The notes beneath the pieces are model-generated. The model had not been told where the DNA came from and did not search any database. It worked only from the letters and a program-made list of their open reading frames with translations. Below are positions 53,186-64,000 of a stretch of DNA of 64,000 nt, one piece after another. The position numbers and the translations under genes were made by a program. Source of the stretch: Amphibalanus amphitrite (taxonomy: Eukaryota; Arthropoda; Thecostraca; Balanomorpha; Balanidae); assembly GCF_019059575.1 (NCBI RefSeq), contig NW_024882025.1:372001-436000 (forward strand). Reading direction: 5' to 3'. Each line of letters begins with the position of its first letter. Positions within the stretch are counted from its first letter, which is position 1.

Positions 53186-54394
53186 GGTACTTGACATCCG
53201 GCCGTACCAAAAGTCTCGCTTGTGTCAGCGGTCAGCTACCTTGGGATGCGCAGTACCTACCTACTCGATGTTTCAGCTGTTATGACTTATGAGGTGTGTA
53301 TGCAGGGCTGCGGAGTTGATGGATTTGAGGGTGACTCCAACTCCGACTCCGACTCCGGCTTCAAAAATCGACTGCGACTCCGACTCCAACTCCGACTCCA
53401 ACTCCGGACGGTTCTATTGAAAACCATATCATGATTAAAGTTCCTAATGGAAATGTTTTATCTTGCCTGAAACGACCCCTAGTGCTTTCCAAGACTTTGC
53501 GTTGCAAATATGCATTTAAAGTAACATGCAGCATTAAAAAGCAGGTTCCGGGGAGTTCACCGTCTTCTGCTCCTTTCGCTGAAAACGTTCGTCCAAAACA
53601 GCAAAATGGTCTTTTTTCGACAACATCTAATTTCGAGTGCAGTCAATCAAACAGGTGCAGTGCATGACGTTGAGCAATGTAGCGTTAACTCCGTCTCCGG
53701 AGTCGGAGTCGGTAAGATTTTAGCGACTCCGACTCCGACTCCGACTCCGGGCAGAATTGTCGACTCCGACCGTCTCCAACTCCGACTCCGACTCCGACTC
53801 CACAGCCCTGGCTATCAGCTAGGGTTGCACTAATTGCTCATATTACATATGCCTGCTTTGTCATATTTTCCGAGAGAGTATCATCGATTAAAACACTGAA
53901 ATAAGTTCATAAAATAAAGATGTTTGCAGTAAAAGATATAAGGTGCAGATTTGGTCAAATTAGGTGCACTCGCCGGCTAGCCCGTCGTGAAAACGGCTAG
54001 TATGGTGACTGTTGGTGACGTGTTGGCTAAGGACGCATCAGCCTTGCGACCCGTGCCGTGCATCAAATTTATCTTCCGTCTTGTTCTTTTTTTTTCGCGC
54101 TGCTGACTCGTATGAAGCCAATAGGCATGTACTTTTGTAACTAAGCGGAACTAATCAGGGTGGTCAGGGAAAGATCAATAAACTTACTACTCAGAATGAA
54201 CTGGCAAATGAGCTTGTATGTTGGGGAAAGTGGGCTAACACGGTCAGCGTAGGTAAGACAGGCACCCCTTCTGCAGACCAAACCAATAGCGCTACGAGCG
54301 AGAACAATTAGGACCAGAGTCACCATTCCAACCACACACGGGTTTCGGCCACTTAATTTTGGTGGTTCCCTATTTTCAGGTTTTTTTTTTAGAC
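53186..54394. other. Downstream of the lectin: microsatellites and repeat fragments
   Basis: GACTCC microsatellites lie at 53335-53410 and 53690-53810, the complement of the array at 52110-52370. From 53815 to 53997 is an inverted, truncated copy of the 27080-27355 element. AATAAA at 53913 lies inside that repeat and may or may not end the lectin transcript. No gene is recognised. Confidence 0.5.
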
Positions 54395-55260
54395 CTGTGG
54401 TGCCCCAGCGGCCCAGCTAGGCTGGTGGTGCCCATGACAGGCCTTTGGTGCCTCTGGTCTGGTCTGGGTAGGGCTGTGGTGACTGGTGCCCCTGCCAGGA
54501 CGGTGATGCCCCTAACAGGCCTGCGGTGCCCCTGAAAGGACTGTGGTGCCCCTGCCACCCTGATAAGCCTAAGGTGCCCCTGACAAGCCTAATGAGGTGC
54601 TCATGGGCCCTGACAGGCCCGTGGTGCCCCTGCCGGGCCTGTGGTGTCCTTGCTAGGCCTGGGCCTTGGCAGGCCTGTGGTACCCCTGGCGGGCCTGTGG
54701 CGCCCCTGCTAGGCCGCAGATGCCCCTAACAGGTTTGTGGTGCCCCTGGAAGGACTGTGGTGCCCCTGACAAGCATGAAGTGCCAACGACAGGCCCGTGG
54801 TTCCCTTGACAGGCCCATGGTACCCCTACTAGGCCGGTGGTGCCCCTGGCAGGACTGTGGTGCGTCTGTCAGGCCTGTGGTGCCCCTGACAGGCCTGTGG
54901 TGTCCCTGGGCCCTGACAAGCCTGAGGTGCCCCTGGCAGGCCCGTAGTGCCCTTGGTAGGTCTGTGGTGCCCCTGGCAGGCCTGTGGTGCCCCTGCTAGA
55001 CCGCATACAGGACTGTGGTGCCCCTGACAAGCCTGAAGTGCCTCTGGCTGACCTGTGGTGCTCTTGCTAGGCCGATGGTGCTCCTGACAGGCTTGTGGTA
55101 GGTATACCTGACAAGCCAGTGGTGCCCCTGACGAGCCCGTGGTGATCCTGTTCGGGCTTGTGGTGCCCCTGGCGGGCCTGTGATGCCCGTCAGGCCTGTG
55201 GTATCCCTGATAGGCCGGTCGCCGGTGGTGCCCTTGGCAGGCCGGTGGTGCCCCCGGGCT
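54395..55260 (+). repeat. 20-bp minisatellite (GTGGTGCCCCTGACAGGCCT)
   Basis: About 40 diverged copies of a 20-bp unit read CCTGTGGTGCCCCTGACAGG with indels. Open frames of up to 152 codons on both strands follow from the repeat. It ends in a G-run/GTCATGACTCATGTGAC/C-run hairpin at 55265-55298 that resembles the subterminal hairpins of the TTAA elements. Confidence 0.85.
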
Positions 55261-55298
55261 CCAGGGGGGGGGGGGGTCATGACTCATGTGACCCCCCT

Positions 55299-56893
55299 TG
55301 GATCCACCATTGGTTATGGTGTAAAACGCTTATGGCGTCGCCATTACTGCACTCTGCATTGTATGATAAGCAATAAGCATTTGATTTATGAATTTTTCCA
55401 AGGCGGGCAGGTCCAGGCGAGGCAAAGTGTACAGAAATTCCGTATGTACTTCTCAAAGTGAAGGAATTCCTCTACTACTATGACGTCAAGGGGCATCTTA
55501 GCTTGACTGTAACGAGTAGATTTTAGCGCGACCGGTCCGTGTGTAAAGTTAAACTCCCGACGTAACATACGCATAGAGTCGTCATGATGTAAATCGACTC
55601 AGATCCGAGTAGATTTTAGCGCGCGACCGGTCCGTGTGTAAATCGACATGCAGAAGTTGATCTACTGAAAAGCGGCTTCCTGTGTAGTTCTACTCAAATC
55701 TGAGTCGATCTAATCAGGAGACCTGCTTTGTGTAAATCTACTTCGAAGTTGATTCAAGCAACAGGCTGCCAGTTATTAAATGACGTTCTAGACTCGAAAT
55801 ACACGCGTCCTATCCTTAGTGAAGGAAAACGGGGTTTTTCTTTGAGCAAAAGGCCTTTACTGAATTGCTACCAAATGACAACGCGCCGCCGCCCGCCGGC
55901 CGCGCCGCTGTACTCTTCCACATTTACAGTTTTGAGCTATTTTGTGATATTTTCCAGCATAGAATTGTTCAACATTGCCTAAAGGTGAGATTTTTTAGCT
56001 TTTGCGTTAGGATGACTATGGTGTATTGGTATATTTTACATTGAAATACAGAATACTGCAGAGTGCAGAGTGCAGGGGGCATTCTCTCCCACAGTGTGTA
56101 TAAATATTCTCTCCAAAATGAAAAAGTTCAAGTTCTGCAATTTCAAAAAAGTCATCAGATTCTGCTTGCTTATCCCTGCTGAGCACTTCTTAATCAAATG
56201 TCAATGTAGTGTTCTTTCTTTGTGACAAAAATGAAATTCAATTTTTTGGGTGCCGCGTAATGGACAAATGCCTCAAATGTCCCCTTTGGTTGTGATGCCG
56301 GTGTTATTTTTAGGGATATAGATTGAAAGTTTTTTACCTGCCACTTTTATTGCCAGATATTCAGTGTACTTACTGCATAGGGTGTTTTGTTGGGGTCAGT
56401 CAGTATGGTTGGATTGTTTTGTGTGAAAGTGCTTTTGACCCAGGTATTGGTATGCCAATTCTAATGCAACTTTAACATCTGTGGCACTGCAGAACAGCTA
56501 ATCTCTGTATTCTGCAAATTGTGCCATGCAAGGCTAGGTATGCTAACTTTTTTATGCATTTTACATTTTTCATGATTGCCAAGCTATTTTTTGTGTGTGT
56601 GAGTGTATGCATGCTAGCATTGGTGCAAAGTGTCAAATGGCTATAATGCATTATGCAACCCTATGGAATATGGAGAAAATGACCTAACTTGAGGGCTCTC
56701 CAAGTTACTAGCTGCCTTATCATAACATGACATGAAATTAACTATTGATATCACATGAAAGACCTTAGAATTCAGAAATATTAATAAGTTTGTCCTATCA
56801 CTCTTTTTTTGCCTCATGGCTTTGACACTTTTCAAGAAGTGTTCAAGAAATTTGTATTGTATTGACTGGTTTGTTTTTGTGATCTACATATAT
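55299..56893. other. Intergenic: nothing firmly recognised
   Basis: From 55513 to 55642 the motif GAGTAGATTTTAGCGCG followed by ACCGGTCCGTGTGTAAA occurs twice. A TGACGTCA lies at 55481. The rest is AT-rich and unassigned. Confidence 0.45.
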
Positions 56894-59747
56894 CAGTAGG
56901 CGGAACTATGGTCAAGCGTACCCATTTTCGGGAACGCATTTTCGTTCCCATGTTTGGGAACGATAGACCCAAATATGGGAACGCCATGTAGGCATTATTT
57001 AAAACAAGAAAAAGAACCGTTAAATGACGTCCAAAAAATATAAAACGATCGTGAACCGCCTGATAGTTGTCTCAATATTGTTGGGAAAGAGTTTGATATT
57101 GTAAGGCCCATCGTAGTTTCAAATCGTTCCCCTATTTCTAAAGCAGTCCATCACCCGGGCCGCGAGCCCAAATTTGGGAACGCTCTCGTACACTGGCGCT
57201 GCAAGCGTTCCTTATTATGGGAACGGCGTACCCAAAATTGGGGACGATTTCACCGACGCCTTTCAGGGGCTCTTTTCATTAACAAGCATCACGTCCAACG
57301 CCGCAAATTATTGTTAACGCAACAATCATCAGATGACCTTTCCGGCAAGACCGTTGCATGTTTCGCCCGGTCTTCTGCGCTTTTATTCCCGTCGATCTCG
57401 CAGCGGGCACGCCCCCCTCTGCAGGATTACGTAATCCACAACGCTCAGCAATGTTCAACAAGGTCTTCCATACCTATATCCACCGTCCGCGCCGAGGGTG
57501 GAGACATGTCAAGCACCTGTCTGCTAATCACCGAGAGTTGACGAGCACAAGAAGTATCCAAAAATGGGAACGCTGAATATGTTACACCCTCAAAACACCT
57601 AGTCCCAATGAAAATCTAGTTTTTTCCTTTCTTAATGAGTGTAAGTGGCAAAAGGCCTGGTAGGATGGGCACGAGGAATGATCGAAATCAGCATAAAAAT
57701 TATAAATAAGCCACACAGAGCGACCTATATCAGAGAAATTCCCACCAAACGATCATGCTTAGAAACGCCGAAGACAAAAACCACCCTCATGACGCTGCTT
57801 ATAAAACAACGCTAAACAGCTAGCATCCAAATAAAATATGTCTTTCAGGGCTGATAAAATACAGCTGAATGATTTTAAACCACTGAAACTGAGTTTACAA
57901 CAGTAGTTCGGTAAAATCACTGACGTTCCACGCGGTCGATCGCCCCGACACCAAAAGTCAACAATATTACCTCGGGACTGTCCGCGTGTTCGCTTGCATA
58001 TGTCAGCATCTGGTGTCGCTAGAATGAAACTTCATAACCAGGCGAAAATTATTATACTTGACCTCAAAATGTAAAAAATGCTTCATTTTCCTTAAAATTG
58101 CATGTTAAATGTCGTATAACCCATATTTCCACCATTCTGTCATTTTTAAAAAATCATTAAAAATATCATTCCACGGTCAATTTCCTTGTTCCACGGTCAG
58201 AAGTGTGTAATTACAAAGAAAAAACTTGAGTTTAAAAGAAATAATTACCAACATTTGAAATTTGGATTTCACGAAACCTTCGGGCATGAATTTTGAGTTT
58301 AAAATTTACCAACTTTTTTACAAGAAAAAAGTTTGTAAGAAATATCGAAATCGCAAACTTTCTGTTTCACGAAGACCAAAAACTTGAAAGAAAACGTTGT
58401 ACTTACAAACCCGAAATTCCAGTGGCCCTTACGTTTGGAATTTTATTACTTTTTGTGCAATGATGCAAAGCAATCAATTATTTAAAACAAATATGATATG
58501 CTGAGTCATTATACGCTCTTTTTCACTTAGCACATTCTCTACGAACCAGCTACGAGCAATAAATAAATATCGTCATGTTTTGTCATTCGCGCGCCATAAT
58601 TGCATTCAACAGTCTTCTGCTGTCAAATGCTTTACGTGCTATTTTCTTTCAATAATAAGATATTGTGAACTATCATTTATACCATTCAGAAACAGCATCA
58701 TTATTTTTAATTTATTCCTGCAATTTCTGACATGAAATCTAGACATAAGTTGATAAAAAGAAGCAATATCTGTAACATGTTATAGTTCTTGATTAAAAAC
58801 AACTTTACTGTTTACAAGTTTATTTACCAACTCTTTTTATCGGAGGTGCCGCTGGTGATGAAGTTTAGTGAAATCCGATTTTACATAGTTTGCAAAAATA
58901 CTTATGAATTGTAAAGTTCAAACACTTGTAATCGCAAGTTTTTAGTGAAACAGGCCTCAGATTAAAGGAAATAGTTCACTTTTTAACATGGGTTTTGAAC
59001 TGGAATAGCAGTTCCGTAGCTTGGGCTGAGACGAGCATAAATCAGGAGCTTTTACAGCCCAACGATCACCCTAGGCAAAGATATTCTATTTCTCGTCCCG
59101 AAAAAGGTGTCTTGCGTTGAGGATGTGTGCCTTGCATATATTTCCATCCAGTAAGAAAAGAGCATGGGTCCCGAAAATTCTTCAGAAACTAGAGAAATTA
59201 TCTACGAGAACTCTAGAGAAATTCTCGTACTGATCAATTAGGACATTCAGGGGAACATTATCAGATCGAGCAGATCGCCCAAATGCCGGTGGCTGCGATA
59301 ATTTCTCTGTTTCTGAAGAATTTTCGGGACCCATGCTCTTTTCATACTGGATCGCTGTGCCTTACAGAAACTGAAAAGTTCTTCCTATATCAAAATATAG
59401 AAAAAAATCTTTTGTTATAAAAAGGTTTTATTTTCTTTCCTGATTATTTTGAACATAAAAAATAATAAATCGTTGCAAAAAAAAATAATTTCGTGAAAGT
59501 GAACTATTTCCTTTAAAGATAACTTTATGGAAATTTAGTAGATACTTAAATCAGCGTGCACTTTTTTGAGACGTGATGCACTTTTGAGTTTTAGTGGGCG
59601 AACGGCCGAAAAATTGCCTTCCGTTCTCATAAATGGGAACGCCCGTTCTCATAAATGGGAACGCCCGTTCCCATATTTGGGAACTCCGTTCCCAAAAATG
59701 GGAACGTTCCTATATTTGGGTACTCATGACCATAGTTCCGCCTACTG
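56894..59747. mobile_element. Inverted-repeat element with GGGAACG palindrome arrays
   Basis: The element is 2.85 kb. The ends are CAGTAGGCGGAACTATGGTC and its exact inverse (about 22 bp). ATAT flanks both sides, possibly a 4-bp duplication. Inside each end, GTTCCCATATTTGGGAAC-like palindromes recur (56930-56985, 57170-57245, 59625-59725). No transposase is recognised. The element contains the smaller TTAA element at 58972. Confidence 0.75.
58972..59516. mobile_element. Small TTAA element with TTAAAGGAAATAGTTCAC ends
   Basis: The element is 545 bp. The left end TTAAAGGAAATAGTTCACTT and the right end (AAGTGAACTATTTCCTTTAA) are exact inverses over about 20 bp, with TTAA at each extreme. A perfect inner repeat (GAGCATGGGTCCCGAAAATT at 59161 and its inverse near 59318) shows it folds back further. 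It is nested inside the 56894-59747 element. Confidence 0.75.
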
Positions 59748-59754
59748 ATATGTG

Positions 59755-60658
59755 TGCATTTATGATCTACAAACTGATTTCTTCAAGTTTTTTTTTGTCA
59801 ACTGAAACTAACTGGTGCACCTGCTTTCTAGAACTCATTCCAAAATCACTTCTCTTGACACTTCCAGTGTCCATAGCACAACCTGACCTCACACTAACAT
59901 TAAAGATTAGCATCCTCACACATATTCAAAATGCTAATGGCATTCTCCACTGCATCAAAAAGCAGCACATTACCTGCCTATGAATTGTCTTACATATTGT
60001 GACAGGGTAAAATATAATGACATCAGATGGCGGGCCATTGTTTTTGTGATATCAAAAAACTTTCAAAAGTTTGATAATTGTCTTAAATTGCTTGGACCAG
60101 TACTGGACCACCAGGGCAAAAGGATTCTCTGCAAAAAATCTAGATTACCAAACATGATGTGCAATGAATTGTGGAACTCAAATAAACTTTCTACTGCACT
60201 CACTGCAGTCCACTCTTACTAAACCCAAACTTTAACTTTGGACACATGGAGGTGTAGGTGGGGTTGTAGCTGACAGGGATGCATTTTATCCCTCGTATGT
60301 GTAGGGGGGTCGGATGGACCCCCATGGTTTTTCGCGAATAACTCACGTAAAAACTTTTTTTTATAATATTTGTCACTGTATGAATGTTTCTTTTGTCTTT
60401 TACTCACCTTTTATCTTTTACCTTTGACGTGACTCATGAAAAGCCTTATATGCATTGAGAATGCTGCTGAATACATGATACTGAAACTGATACTTTCATC
60501 AGTTCAGTGGCAGGCCACTGAATTGTGAATACATTGTCACTCCTCATTACTCAAAACAAGGGCTGATGTAAAAGCTTAGTATCACAAGACCTTGTCATTT
60601 CTCAAGTACCTTTGCTTTAAAACTTTTTAAAGAACACTGGCAGCATGAAATGTGATAT
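59755..60658. other. Intergenic DNA upstream of Gmer
   Basis: AT-rich. From 60285 to 60354 is a fragment matching the left end of the nested element at 24544 (CCTCGTATGTGTAGGGG and a short G/C hairpin), without its TTAACCC start. No gene is recognised. Confidence 0.45.

Positions 60659-64000
<3,342 letters not shown>

Noticed and set aside
54829..55287. 152-codon minus-strand open frame
   Set aside because: It is a product of the 20-bp minisatellite, open on both strands.

Overview
This is eukaryotic nuclear DNA from an animal, most likely an arthropod and plausibly a crustacean. Coding exons are GC-rich with GT-AG introns, the intergenic and intronic DNA is full of DNA transposons, and the two genes that can be named have clear arthropod and animal relatives. 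A barnacle is one possibility (galactose-type QPD C-type lectin, GC-rich genome), but the sequence does not prove it. I see no bacterial operons, CRISPR arrays, rRNA or convincing tRNA genes. All named genes lie on the + strand.

From 387 to 42733 runs one very long transcription-factor gene of the Rotund/Squeeze (LIN-29, ZNF362/ZNF384) family. Six principal exons (387, 16572, 17099, 19514, 21203, 41591) join in phase to give about 625 residues with six C2H2 zinc fingers. Two short exons at 18286 and 18963 and a long one at 31458 look like alternative first exons in matching phase, so the locus may make several N-termini on one finger domain. Introns of 16 kb and 20 kb hold nearly all the mobile DNA.

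From 42.7 to 48.3 kb is mostly unassigned DNA. It includes an orphan TATA promoter with a ladder of inverted CCAAT boxes (44.6-44.8 kb) and a 1 kb inverted-repeat element (46.0-47.1 kb). From 48272 to 53185 lies a secreted C-type lectin gene with a TATA box and three exons. Its last exon is split by a 2.2 kb CACTA-ended transposon with a 5-bp target duplication; ignoring the insertion and one duplicate, the reading frame is continuous. From 53.2 to 60.7 kb is repeat-rich DNA: a 20-bp minisatellite and a 2.9 kb inverted-repeat element whose ends carry GGGAACG palindromes. From 60716 to the window end is the GDP-L-fucose synthase gene (Gmer), six exons visible, with the last part outside the window.

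The mobile elements are the most distinctive part. At least six elements or fragments begin TTAACCC and end GGGTTAA, as in piggyBac-type TTAA elements. Near each end they carry a G-run/short palindrome/C-run hairpin, and inside they carry arrays of AGGTCA/TGACCT nuclear-receptor half-sites and TGACGTCA sites. There is also a foldback-type element with 8-bp duplications (6804-9504), three TTAA elements of another type (TTAAAGG ends), and an element with a remnant transposon ORF (24402-26468).

The three named genes have no obvious joint function. Fucose synthase feeds protein and lipid glycosylation and the lectin reads glycans, but nothing here shows that they are co-regulated.
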